Source: an uncultured Bacteroidia bacterium | GTDB lineage: Bacteria; Bacteroidota; Bacteroidia; Bacteroidales; Prolixibacteraceae | Length of the DNA stretch: 64,000 bases | NCBI GenBank assembly: GCA_903918045.1 | Contig: CAIXCY010000095.1 | Span: 1 to 64,000, forward strand | Direction of reading: 5' to 3' | Shown here: piece by piece, positions 24,623 through 33,111 of the stretch | Layout of the letters: every line of letters starts with the position of its first letter | How positions within the stretch are numbered: the first letter of the stretch is position 1 | The notes under the pieces: generated by a model | Database searches by the model: none | Told to the model about the DNA's origin: nothing | Seen by the model: the letters and a program-made list of their open reading frames with translations, nothing else | Position numbers and translations under genes: made by a program

Positions 24623-26188
24623 ATGAGCCGTCAAACACTGTTACTGGCCGCCACACTGATTATTGGAATATTTCTTGGCTGGATATTCTTTCATTCTTCT
24701 TCATCCACTGAAGAAAAGCACGAACATGCCACAGATGATCTGAAAAATAAGATCTGGACCTGTGCCATGCATCCCCAGATCCGGATGGATGAAACGGGGA
24801 AATGTCCCATTTGCGGAATGGAATTAATCCCATTAGGCCAAAGTGGAACCTCAGCAATGGATCCGGGATCAATCCATCTGACGAAAGAATCAGCTCAGCT
24901 GGCCAATGTGCAGACCTCGGTTGTTTCGCACCAGAATCCTGAGAAAGAGGTGCGTCTCTATGGAAAGGTACAGGCTGATGAGCGATTGAGACAAAATCAG
25001 GTGTCCTTTGTCTCGGGACGTGTGGAGAAACTGATGGTCAATTTTACGGGTGAACCTGTGAGGAAGGCTCAGCCATTGGCACTCATTTATTCGCCTGAAC
25101 TCGTGACCGCACAGCAGGAATTGCTCGAAGCTGCTAAATCAAAGCAGACACAACCCGAAATTTACGAAGCAGCCAGGGAGAAACTTCGTCAATGGAAACT
25201 TGCTGATTCTCAAATTTCTGCGATTGAGAACACAGGAAATGTCAGAACCGACATAGAGATTCAATCCACTACAACTGGAATAGTAACCGCAAGACGCGTT
25301 AATAATGGTGACTATGTGTCGCAGGGCTCGGTTTTATTCGAGGTTTCTGATCTTTCAACCGTTTGGGTATTGTTTGATGCTTATGAAAGCGACCTTCCAT
25401 TCCTGAAAACTGGTGATAAAATTGATTTTTCGATCCAGGCCTCTCCGGGCACCGCTTTCTCCGGAACCGTAAAGTTTATCGATCCGGTAATTGATCCCGT
25501 AAGCCGTGTCGCCAGGGTAAGGCTTGAAATTGGCAATCCGGGGGGAAAACTTAAACCTGAAATGTTCGCAACCGGAATTGTCAAGGCCAATCTGGACCAG
25601 TATCGTGACAAAATGGTTATTCCCCGTTCTGCGGTTTTATGGACAGGCAAGCGCTCTGTTGTATATGTGAAACAGCCGGGAACTGAAGAACCCGTTTTCA
25701 GGATGCGGATCATTGAACTTGGACCATTGCTGGGAAACAACTATGTTATTAATGTTGGTTTGTCCGATGGCGAAGAAGTTGTCACACAAGGGGCCTTTAG
25801 CGTAGATGCCGCAGCACAGCTAGAGGGTAAGCAAAGTATGATGAATCAGGAAGAAAATCCTGGATCGGTAAAGGCTTCGGATAAGAATAAAATGGCTACA
25901 AAGAGTACCTCAATTGAAATACCTTTGGAACTTCAGCAATTCAAAGTCTCCGGTAATTGTGATATGTGCAAGGAGCGCATTGAATCTGCTGCAAAATCGG
26001 TTGCCGGAGTTGCCACGGCTCAATGGAACGTTAAATCCAAGGTGCTTCAGGTTCAGTTTGATAAAACAAAGGTAAATATGGATGCCATTGAGAAAAAAAT
26101 GGCAGGTGTCGGTCACGATACTGAAAAATTGAAGGCTTCAGATGAAGCTTATAAGCAACTTCCTGCATGTTGTTTATATCGGAAATAA
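24623..26188 (+). CDS. cusB: CusB-type periplasmic adaptor with heavy-metal-binding and HMA domains
   Basis: The membrane-fusion protein links the RND pump to its outer-membrane channel. In 521 residues: N-terminal anchor (LLLAATLIIGIFLGWIFF); a His-rich spacer; a heavy-metal-binding domain (WTCAMHPQIRMDETGKCPICGMELIPL split as CAMHP and CPICGM); the barrel-sandwich and beta-barrel core (FVSGRVEKLMVNFTGEPV, then PVIDPVSRVARVRLEI); and a C-terminal HMA domain (about 440-521) with GNCDMCKERIE and the ending PACCLYRK. The fused HMA is unusual and closely related to the free exported HMA protein at 18162. It lies 33 bases after the channel gene and 10 before the AraC gene. Confidence 0.94.
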   Translation: MSRQTLLLAATLIIGIFLGWIFFHSSSSTEEKHEHATDDLKNKIWTCAMHPQIRMDETGKCPICGMELIPLGQSGTSAMDPGSIHLTKESAQLANVQTSVVSHQNPEKEVRLYGKVQADERLRQNQVSFVSGRVEKLMVNFTGEPVRKAQPLALIYSPELVTAQQELLEAAKSKQTQPEIYEAAREKLRQWKLADSQISAIENTGNVRTDIEIQSTTTGIVTARRVNNGDYVSQGSVLFEVSDLSTVWVLFDAYESDLPFLKTGDKIDFSIQASPGTAFSGTVKFIDPVIDPVSRVARVRLEIGNPGGKLKPEMFATGIVKANLDQYRDKMVIPRSAVLWTGKRSVVYVKQPGTEEPVFRMRIIELGPLLGNNYVINVGLSDGEEVVTQGAFSVDAAAQLEGKQSMMNQEENPGSVKASDKNKMATKSTSIEIPLELQQFKVSGNCDMCKERIESAAKSVAGVATAQWNVKSKVLQVQFDKTKVNMDAIEKKMAGVGHDTEKLKASDEAYKQLPACCLYRK

Positions 26189-26198
26189 AGAATAAAAC

Positions 26199-26762
26199 AT
26201 GCACTATTTTATTAAGAATATGGTCTGCAACCGCTGTATCATGGTTGTGCAGCAGGTTTTTGAAGCGATAGATAACGCTCCTGTTAATATAGCGTTGGGC
26301 GAAGTTGAAACTTCAAAATCTCTTTCTGAAAAGGAGCTGGAGATACTTAGGACGAAACTACATGATTTTGGTTTTGAGTTGATTGACGATTCCAGGAGCC
26401 AAATCATCGAAAAAATAAAAGTAATTGTGATCGACCTGATTCGCACCAAAAAAGAGGAAGCTGTGCGAATCAATCACTCAGCTTATATCGAAGCGAAGCT
26501 AAACCGCGACTATACTTACCTGAGTAATCTTTTTTCCGAAGTGACAGGGGTAACGATTGAAAAATACATCATCAATCAAAAAATAGAACGGGTAAAGGAG
26601 CTTTTAGTTTATGATGAACTTACCTTAAGTGAGATCGCCGTTGAATTGGGATACAGCAGTGTCGCCTGGTTGTCTGCCCAGTTTAAAAAGGTTACGGGCC
26701 TTACTCCGGGGTATTTTAAACAGATCAGGGACAACAAACGCAAACCTCTTGACGAGGTGTAA
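26199..26762 (+). CDS. AraC-family regulator with HMA-like N-terminal domain
   Basis: The 187-residue protein starts with a short HMA-like fold (MHYFIKNMVCNRCIMVV, CxxC at residues 10 and 13). It ends with a double helix-turn-helix AraC domain (LTLSEIAVELGYSSVAWLSAQFKKVTGLTPGYF). This pairing suggests a direct metal sensor: Cu(I) bound by the cysteines would switch DNA binding. The gene follows cusB by 10 bases and precedes copA, so it likely regulates this island. The target site is not known; the dyad at 17605-17632 is a candidate. Confidence 0.9.
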   Translation: MHYFIKNMVCNRCIMVVQQVFEAIDNAPVNIALGEVETSKSLSEKELEILRTKLHDFGFELIDDSRSQIIEKIKVIVIDLIRTKKEEAVRINHSAYIEAKLNRDYTYLSNLFSEVTGVTIEKYIINQKIERVKELLVYDELTLSEIAVELGYSSVAWLSAQFKKVTGLTPGYFKQIRDNKRKPLDEV

Positions 26763-26821
26763 CCTGTAAATTGTATAAATCATTCCCGGAATAGTATAAC
26801 ATCAATATTGAGGCAGAGTCT

Positions 26822-26829
26822 TAACTTTG
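26822..26829 (+). promoter_or_regulatory. -7 element upstream of copA
   Basis: TAACTTTG, a perfect TAnnTTTG match, 16 bases before the copA ATG. No TTG at standard spacing, which would suit an activator-dependent promoter. It would allow copA to be transcribed apart from the cus genes. Confidence 0.4.
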
Positions 26830-26845
26830 TCGAAAATTAAAAGTT

Positions 26846-29071
26846 ATGGCAGTTACGGTCAGGAAGAATTTTCCGGTTTCGGGGTTGAGTTGTGCATCGT
26901 GTGCGGCAAATGTCGAAAAGACGCTAAGCAGTCAGCCGGGGGTGAAAAGTGCTTCGGTTAATTTTGCCTCCTCTACCGTTTGGGTGGAGTACAATCCTGA
27001 AGACACCACTCCAACAGGATTGCGTAATGTTGTTCAGTCATCCGGATATGATATTATTACTGATGAAGAGGAGGCCGGAAAACAATCGGAGGTTACCCTT
27101 CGTGAGTCAGAGATCTTAAAACGGAAAACCATCGGAGCTGCATTGCTTACGATTCCAATCGTTATTCTTGGAATGTTTTTAATGGATTTTCCCTATGCGA
27201 ACTGGATTATGCTTATCATGGCAACTCCGGTTGTTTTCTGGTTTGGAAGGAATTTCTTTGTGAATGCTTTCAAACAGTTAAAGCACGGCTCAACAAATAT
27301 GGATACGCTGGTTGCCTTAAGTACCGGTATCGCTTACTTTTTCAGCCTGATCAACACGGTCTTTCCCCATTTGCTTATGACAGCCGATGGCCATCCTCCG
27401 GTATATTTTGAAGCCTCCGCAGTTATCATTGTCTTTATTCTGCTCGGCAAATTACTCGAAGAGCGGGCTAAATCAAGCACCACCTCTGCCATTAAAAAAT
27501 TAATGGGTTTGCAGCCCGATTCGGTAACTTTCGTCAGCGAAGATGGAACCGAAGCGATAATGGCTGTTTCGTCCGTTCAACCAGGTGATTTGCTTCGGGT
27601 AAAGCCCGGAGAGCGTGTTCCTGTTGATGGAGAGATTACGCATGGGGCGTCGTTCGTTGATGAGAGTTCCATTACCGGCGAACCAATGGCTGTAGAAAAA
27701 CTTCCGGGGAATAAGGTTTTCGCGGGAACCATAAACCAAAAAGGGAGCTTTGTCCTAAAAGCCCGGAAGGTAGGAAGCGAAACCCTTTTGGCCCGTATCA
27801 TTCTTATGGTTCAGGAAGCGCAAGGGAGCAAGCCCCCCGTTCAAAAACTGGTTGACAAGATTGCATCCGTTTTTGTCCCCGTTGTGATCGGACTGTCAAT
27901 CCTCACTTTCGCAATCTGGATGCTTTTGGGTGGTACGCAATCCTTGCCTCAAGCTTTACTGGCTATGGTTTCGGTTCTGATTATTGCCTGCCCGTGCGCC
28001 CTTGGTCTGGCGACACCAACAGCAATAATGGTCGGAATAGGCAAAGGGGCAGAGCATGGTATTTTAATTAAGGATGCCGATGGATTGGAACTTTCGCACC
28101 GTATTAATGCAATTGTATTGGATAAGACCGGTACGATCACCATGGGTAAGCCCACTGTTACTGATTGGATCTGGCAAACCGAAGATTTATCGCTCGTGAA
28201 GCAGATCATTTTAAGCATCGAATCACAATCCGAACATCCGCTAGCTTCGGCAATCGCAACCTCGTTGAACGGTGAAGGGACAGAAATTATATTAATTAAT
28301 GATTTTCAAAGCATCACCGGTAGGGGGCTGATTGCAACCTTTGACGGTGAAAAATATAACATTGGGAATGAACTGCTGATGCGTGACGCAGGGATAATCC
28401 TCTCTCCAGAAGAAATGTTGAAAGCTTATGAACTGCAGGAACAGGCCAAAACTGTAATATTTGTTGCCCGGAATGGAAAAATCCAGGTTATCATTGCGAT
28501 TGCCGACCAGATTAAACCAACTTCAGTCATTGCGATTGAGCATCTTAGGTCAAAAGGCATTGAAATTCATATGCTTACCGGTGATAATGAGCATACTGCC
28601 GCTTCAATTGCAAACCAAACAGGGATTACCAAATATAAAGCAGGTTTTCTTCCCAAGGATAAAGCAGTTTATATCCAGGCTCTTCAGAAGGAAGGCAAGG
28701 TTGTTGCGATGGTGGGTGACGGAATTAATGATTCACTCGCCATGGCCCAGGCCGATGTGAGCGTTGCGATGGGAAATGGGTCAGATATTGCCATGGACGT
28801 TGCAAAGATGACCATTGTCTCATCAAATCTGGATTCAATTTCATCTGCTATCGAGCTTTCAAAACAAACCATCCGGACTATCAAACAAAATCTTTTCTGG
28901 GCGTTTATCTATAATCTGATAGGTATCCCCATCGCGGCGGGGATTCTCTATCCCTTCACCGGATTTATGCTTAATCCGATGATTGCGGGAGGGGCAATGG
29001 CATTAAGCTCTGTCTCTGTTGTGAGTAACTCGCTTCGGCTTAAATTCAAAAAAATGTCTGTTAATCCTTAA
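26846..29071 (+). CDS. copA: Cu(I)-exporting P1B-type ATPase
   Basis: The 741-residue inner-membrane pump moves Cu(I) from cytoplasm to periplasm. Domains in order: one N-terminal HMA (GLSCASCAANVEKT); membrane helices; actuator domain (DESSITGEPMAVEK); the CPC metal site in TM6 (C382-P383-C384); phosphorylation Asp D426 in DKTGTIT; the SEHPLASAI nucleotide-binding HP motif; and GDGINDSLAMAQADVSVAMG. The final helices keep FYNLIG-like FIYNLIGIPIAAG with the Asn and Tyr typical of Cu(I) ATPases. It is followed 11 bases later by a small HMA chaperone. Confidence 0.97.
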   Translation: MAVTVRKNFPVSGLSCASCAANVEKTLSSQPGVKSASVNFASSTVWVEYNPEDTTPTGLRNVVQSSGYDIITDEEEAGKQSEVTLRESEILKRKTIGAALLTIPIVILGMFLMDFPYANWIMLIMATPVVFWFGRNFFVNAFKQLKHGSTNMDTLVALSTGIAYFFSLINTVFPHLLMTADGHPPVYFEASAVIIVFILLGKLLEERAKSSTTSAIKKLMGLQPDSVTFVSEDGTEAIMAVSSVQPGDLLRVKPGERVPVDGEITHGASFVDESSITGEPMAVEKLPGNKVFAGTINQKGSFVLKARKVGSETLLARIILMVQEAQGSKPPVQKLVDKIASVFVPVVIGLSILTFAIWMLLGGTQSLPQALLAMVSVLIIACPCALGLATPTAIMVGIGKGAEHGILIKDADGLELSHRINAIVLDKTGTITMGKPTVTDWIWQTEDLSLVKQIILSIESQSEHPLASAIATSLNGEGTEIILINDFQSITGRGLIATFDGEKYNIGNELLMRDAGIILSPEEMLKAYELQEQAKTVIFVARNGKIQVIIAIADQIKPTSVIAIEHLRSKGIEIHMLTGDNEHTAASIANQTGITKYKAGFLPKDKAVYIQALQKEGKVVAMVGDGINDSLAMAQADVSVAMGNGSDIAMDVAKMTIVSSNLDSISSAIELSKQTIRTIKQNLFWAFIYNLIGIPIAAGILYPFTGFMLNPMIAGGAMALSSVSVVSNSLRLKFKKMSVNP

Positions 29072-29082
29072 AATAATTAATC

Positions 29083-29295
29083 ATGAAAACGTTAAAATTC
29101 AAGACCAATGTAAATTGCGGGGGGTGTATTGCAAATGTAACGCCTCACCTGAATAAGCTTTCAGGAATCGATAAGTGGAGTGTCGATACAACTACTCCGG
29201 AGAAGATTTTAACTGTAGAGACCACTGGTCTTCAGGCTGATGCGATAATTGAAACATTGAAAATAGCGGGGTACAAGGGGGAAGTGATTGGATGA
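29083..29295 (+). CDS. Small cytoplasmic HMA metallochaperone
   Basis: The 70-residue single-domain protein has the ferredoxin-like HMA fold and a CxxC in NVNCGGCIANV. It lacks a signal peptide and so acts in the cytoplasm, most likely handing Cu(I) to CopA, whose gene ends 11 bases upstream. This is the last gene of the copper island; a hairpin terminator follows. Confidence 0.92.
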   Translation: MKTLKFKTNVNCGGCIANVTPHLNKLSGIDKWSVDTTTPEKILTVETTGLQADAIIETLKIAGYKGEVIG

Positions 29296-29300
29296 TTTAT

Positions 29301-29350
29301 TATCCCTGACATGGTTTGGAACCCTGTCAGGGATAATGAAACTTATTTTT
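29301..29350. terminator. Hairpin terminator between convergent genes
   Basis: A perfect 11-bp stem, TATCCCTGACA (29301-29311) with TGTCAGGGATA (29325-29335), has a 13-base loop and is followed by ATGAAACTTATTTTTT. It lies between the HMA chaperone and the convergent POT gene. Confidence 0.8.
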
Positions 29351-31134
29351 TAACTGGTCACCTTCTCCAGTCGTTTAATCATCGAAAACATAAATGTAGC
29401 AGAAAGGGCGCAACATACGATAAAGATTGCCCAGAGCTGCCAAAGTTCTATTTTACCCCAGAAAAAGCTTCCTACAAAAAGGAGTTTATTTCCGACAGCT
29501 GCAGCTAAAAGCCATCCACCCTGCATCAATCCCTGGAACCTGGCAGGAGCTACTTTCGATACAAATGATAATCCCATAGGACTTAGGAATAACTCGGCAA
29601 TGGTAAGGATTAAATAGCTATTTATCAGCCAGTAGGGAGATACCCGTGAAGAATTTGGTACCGGAGCGCCGGCTAATTCATGGGGAGATATCACATTGAG
29701 AGAGGCAACAAGGACCAGTAAAAATCCTAAGGCTGCGATAATCATACCGAAACCAATCTTTTTTGGAGTTGATGGTTCTTTTCCGATTTTATTCAGAAAA
29801 GCAAAGAGTCCCATAACCAGAGTGGTCAATGCCACAATGAACAAAGGGTTAAAAGACTGGAAGACTTCCGGAGCAATAGAGTTGGTTACCCCATTCTGGC
29901 TCATATAATAATAGGATGATCCCCCTCCAACAATAAATAGTCCCGCGCCAATAAGCCGTGTAACGATTGTTTTGTTTTTGCCAATCATCACAAAAATACC
30001 GGCAATGGTCGCAATTACAGCAAGCATTGAACTCAAATCAAAGAAAAGGAATGTAAATGCACTAACCTCCTTGGCGATATAATCCCTTGCAAAAAAGGTG
30101 AGCGTTAAGCCATTCTGATGGAAAGACATCCAGAAGAAAATCACCACAATAAAAACAAGGATTAAGGCAATAATACGGGGTTTCTCCTCTTTGTTCGATA
30201 TCGTTATGATCCAAGCAATAAACGTTGCGAATAATCCCACTGCAAGTGCAATATCCTGTACTCCAAATCCATAATTGATAATCGAAAATACGATGGTTCC
30301 AACGGCCAGAGCAATCGCAAAGGCCCAAGGTTTCTTTTCAACCTTCGGAGCATTTGCCGCTGCCACTTTTTCCTTATTCGGAAGATGTTTATTGAAAATC
30401 ACATAGACCAGCATCGAAATTAACATGGCACCTGCAGCAATTCCAAAGGCATAGTTATAACCTACTGAAAATACATTGATATAACTATGGGCAAATTTTG
30501 AAAGATCAGAAATTGGCCCGGTCAGCGATACTTTATTGGCAAGTTCCTGAAATTTAGCCGGATCTGTCAGCGTACCATTGATATATTGGTGACACATCGC
30601 CGGAAGACTACCATCATGCATAAATCCATTGGTCTTTAAAAACCAGTTTCTTACTCCTGTGGCAGCAAAGGGGGCAAAAAATGCACCAACATTTATCCCC
30701 ATGTAGAATACCATAAAAGCAGAATCTCTCAGTTTTTCATATTTTGGATCGTCGTACAATTGACCCACGACAGCCTGTAAATTTCCTTTAAAGAGCCCGT
30801 TGCCGAAAGCAATTACAAACAAACTGACCAGGGTAAGATTTAGAGAAACTCCCGGAATTGCCATCAGCACATATCCCGAAAACATAATCAGGATCCCGCC
30901 AAAGATGACCAGTTTATACTTTTTAGTGGCATCGGCCAGCAAACCGCCGATCAATGCAAGGGCATAAATTCCGAAATAGAACCAGCTGTAATATCCGCCG
31001 GCTTCCTGTTCCGTTAATCCAAACTTGACCTGCAGAAACAAAACCAGGATCGCCATCATTGTGTAAAATCCGAACCGCTCGCCCATGTTCGCAAAGAAGG
31101 CGACTAAGAGCCCTCTGGGGTGTCCTTTCAGCAT
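29350..31134 (-). CDS. POT-family proton-coupled peptide transporter
   Basis: The 594-residue inner-membrane protein imports di- and tripeptides with protons. The POT marks are the ExxERFxxY-type motif in TM1 (NMGERFGFYTMMAIL) and the PTR2 signature region GGLLADATKKYKLVIFGG. The 14-helix bacterial plan is seen, with a long soluble loop between helices near residues 155-205. It has its own TATATTTG promoter element and is convergent with the copper island. Peptide uptake fits the dipeptidase gene 5 kb away. Confidence 0.92.
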   Translation of the reverse strand: MLKGHPRGLLVAFFANMGERFGFYTMMAILVLFLQVKFGLTEQEAGGYYSWFYFGIYALALIGGLLADATKKYKLVIFGGILIMFSGYVLMAIPGVSLNLTLVSLFVIAFGNGLFKGNLQAVVGQLYDDPKYEKLRDSAFMVFYMGINVGAFFAPFAATGVRNWFLKTNGFMHDGSLPAMCHQYINGTLTDPAKFQELANKVSLTGPISDLSKFAHSYINVFSVGYNYAFGIAAGAMLISMLVYVIFNKHLPNKEKVAAANAPKVEKKPWAFAIALAVGTIVFSIINYGFGVQDIALAVGLFATFIAWIITISNKEEKPRIIALILVFIVVIFFWMSFHQNGLTLTFFARDYIAKEVSAFTFLFFDLSSMLAVIATIAGIFVMIGKNKTIVTRLIGAGLFIVGGGSSYYYMSQNGVTNSIAPEVFQSFNPLFIVALTTLVMGLFAFLNKIGKEPSTPKKIGFGMIIAALGFLLVLVASLNVISPHELAGAPVPNSSRVSPYWLINSYLILTIAELFLSPMGLSFVSKVAPARFQGLMQGGWLLAAAVGNKLLFVGSFFWGKIELWQLWAIFIVCCALSATFMFSMIKRLEKVTS

Positions 31135-31174
31135 AGAATTATAGTTTTAAGGGGTTAAAATTGTCTTATTGGGG

Positions 31175-31207
31175 CAAATATAGCGAACTTTTTTGGAGGC
31201 CTTACAA
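31175..31207 (-). promoter_or_regulatory. Promoter of the POT transporter gene
   Basis: On the minus strand: TTG (31205-31207), 22 bases, then TATATTTG (31175-31182), a full -7 match with a slightly long spacer. The ATG is at 31134. The intergenic region 31135-31518 also holds the repeat at 31266-31352 and the promoter of the next gene. Confidence 0.45.
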
Positions 31208-31265
31208 TGCCTAAAGTCATGTTTTAACACAATATTTGAGAATATTCAAAATTATTTGTTATCCC

Positions 31266-31352
31266 GGGCTGCGTAGCAGTCAAATCTTTGTAGAAAGAGA
31301 ATTGGAACAGTGATCTTAAAACCACGTAGTGGCGAAATTTGTTAATCAGCCC
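31266..31352. repeat. Small hairpin-bearing repeat, copy B
   Basis: It is bounded by GGGCTG (31266-31271) and CAGCCC (31347-31352). It contains a mini-hairpin CTGC-GTA-GCAG (31269-31279), AAATCTTTGTAGAA, a 26-base spacer, and a second mini-hairpin CCAC-GTA-GTGG (31322-31332) followed by CGAAAT. It matches copy A at 15605-15697 in order and core sequence, while the stem bases differ but still pair. Confidence 0.65.
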
Positions 31353-31467
31353 ATCTTTATTAAAATTATTTAGTAAAAGATAAGGAATGGCAGAGTCTGA
31401 TGCCTACACTACGCGGCTTTTGTATTTTTAATTATATTAATTTACTAAGATATCGTAATTATGTTGC

Positions 31468-31498
31468 TTGAATATTAGGCGATTTATCCTTAGCTTTG
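31468..31498 (+). promoter_or_regulatory. Promoter of the nnr gene
   Basis: TTG (31468-31470), 20-base spacer, TAGCTTTG (31491-31498): a full Bacteroidota promoter match. Start codon at 31519. Confidence 0.6.
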
Positions 31499-31518
31499 AA
31501 TAAAGAATAATTTAAAAG

Positions 31519-33069
31519 ATGAAAATTTTCACTACTGCACAGGTTGCTGATCTGGACAAGTATACGGTTGTAAACGAACCGATCGGGGATATTGAATTAA
31601 TGGAGCGTGCTTCGATGCAGGTTACAGACTGGATTGCAAGCCATATTGATTACTCTCACCGGATAGCTGTTTTTGCAGGTCCGGGCAACAACGGCGGAGA
31701 TGCCCTTGCCGTTTCCCGGATGCTTTCACTGATGAATTTTAAACTAACAATTTTTGTCCCTGATTCGGCATCCCATTTTTCAGATTGTTTTCTGATTAAT
31801 CTGAATCAACTGAATAAAGAGCTTGATATTGTTGTGCTTAAGTGGAATCCTGAAGGCAAACTTCCGGATCTGTCCGGATATCAGCATATTTTGGATGGTC
31901 TTTTCGGAACAGGACTTACCCGCCCACTTTCCGGTTTTCCGGCCCGACTGGTAAACCATCTGAATAATTCAGGGATACCAATTCTCTCTATTGATATCCC
32001 TTCAGGATTAATGGGTGAAGATAACGGGCAAAACGATGCTAAAGCAATTATCAGGGCTACGAATACCTTAACATTTGAATTTCCAAAATTAAGTTTCTTT
32101 TTCAGGGAGAATGAGCAATATACCGGAGAGTGGGAGATTTTGCCAATAGGATTGCATCCGGAAGGAATCGCTCAGACTGAAACTCCATGGAACTATACTG
32201 ACCGACAAACCATGGCCGGCATTTTGAAAAAACGAGGCAGGTTTTCGCATAAAGGGACGTTTGGACATGCGCTTTTGATTGCAGGCAGCGCAGGCAAAAT
32301 GGGAGCGGCAGTACTTGCAGCCAAAGGATGTCTTAGATCGGGGGTCGGATTATTAACTGTTCACCTTCCACGGCTGGGAAATCAAATTATGCAGACGGTT
32401 CTACCCGAAGCGATGGTTTCACTTGATGAATCGGATCAGGTTATTTCGAATATTCAACTCTTATCCGGCTATAAAGCTGTCGGAATAGGACCCGGAATCG
32501 GGAAGTCGCCTGAAACGGTGTTGGCGTTCAAATCGCTTCTGACAAACTATCATTATCCTTTAGTGGTTGATGCGGATGCACTTAATATCCTTTCTGAAGA
32601 GCCATTTCTGTTTCATCTTCTTCCGTCGGGATCAATTTTAACGCCCCATCCCTTAGAGTTTGAGCGCCTTGCAGGCCATTCAAAAACTGATTACGAGCGG
32701 CTGTGTCGTGCCAGGGAATTTGCCCAAAAACATCAAATTGTTTTGATTCTAAAAGGGGCATACACTGCGGTCATTTCTACTGAAGGGGCCTGCTCGTTTA
32801 ATTGCACCGGTAATCCCGGTATGGCAACAGGTGGAAGCGGTGACGTACTTACCGGGATATTAACAGGTCTCTTGGCGCAGGGTTACCCGTCATTTGAGGC
32901 TGCTTTATTAGGAGTTTATATCCATGGTTTATCGGGTGATTTATCGCTTGCAGGGTCATCCGAAGAGGCATTACTGGCTGGTGATCTGGCAGATCATCTT
33001 GGTATGGCGTTTACCTCGCTGAAAAATGATCCTGCTTTTGGGAAACCCAAAAAAAAGAACCACTTTTGA
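31519..33069 (+). CDS. nnr: Bifunctional NAD(P)HX epimerase / dehydratase
   Basis: The protein repairs hydrated NAD(P)H. Its N-terminal half (about 1-215) is the YjeF_N epimerase, with FAGPGNNGGDALAVSRML and DGLFGTGLTRPL. The C-terminal half (about 225-505) is the ribokinase-like dehydratase, with KGTFGHALLIAGSAGKMG and the nucleotide-binding GNPGMATGGSGDVLTGIL. At 516 residues the fused length is normal. It has a good promoter; the DUF4831 gene follows after 42 bases. Confidence 0.96.
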   Translation: MKIFTTAQVADLDKYTVVNEPIGDIELMERASMQVTDWIASHIDYSHRIAVFAGPGNNGGDALAVSRMLSLMNFKLTIFVPDSASHFSDCFLINLNQLNKELDIVVLKWNPEGKLPDLSGYQHILDGLFGTGLTRPLSGFPARLVNHLNNSGIPILSIDIPSGLMGEDNGQNDAKAIIRATNTLTFEFPKLSFFFRENEQYTGEWEILPIGLHPEGIAQTETPWNYTDRQTMAGILKKRGRFSHKGTFGHALLIAGSAGKMGAAVLAAKGCLRSGVGLLTVHLPRLGNQIMQTVLPEAMVSLDESDQVISNIQLLSGYKAVGIGPGIGKSPETVLAFKSLLTNYHYPLVVDADALNILSEEPFLFHLLPSGSILTPHPLEFERLAGHSKTDYERLCRAREFAQKHQIVLILKGAYTAVISTEGACSFNCTGNPGMATGGSGDVLTGILTGLLAQGYPSFEAALLGVYIHGLSGDLSLAGSSEEALLAGDLADHLGMAFTSLKNDPAFGKPKKKNHF

Positions 33070-33111
33070 TTGTTTAAAAAATTCGGAAACAGTAACTAAA
33101 AAATAATAATA

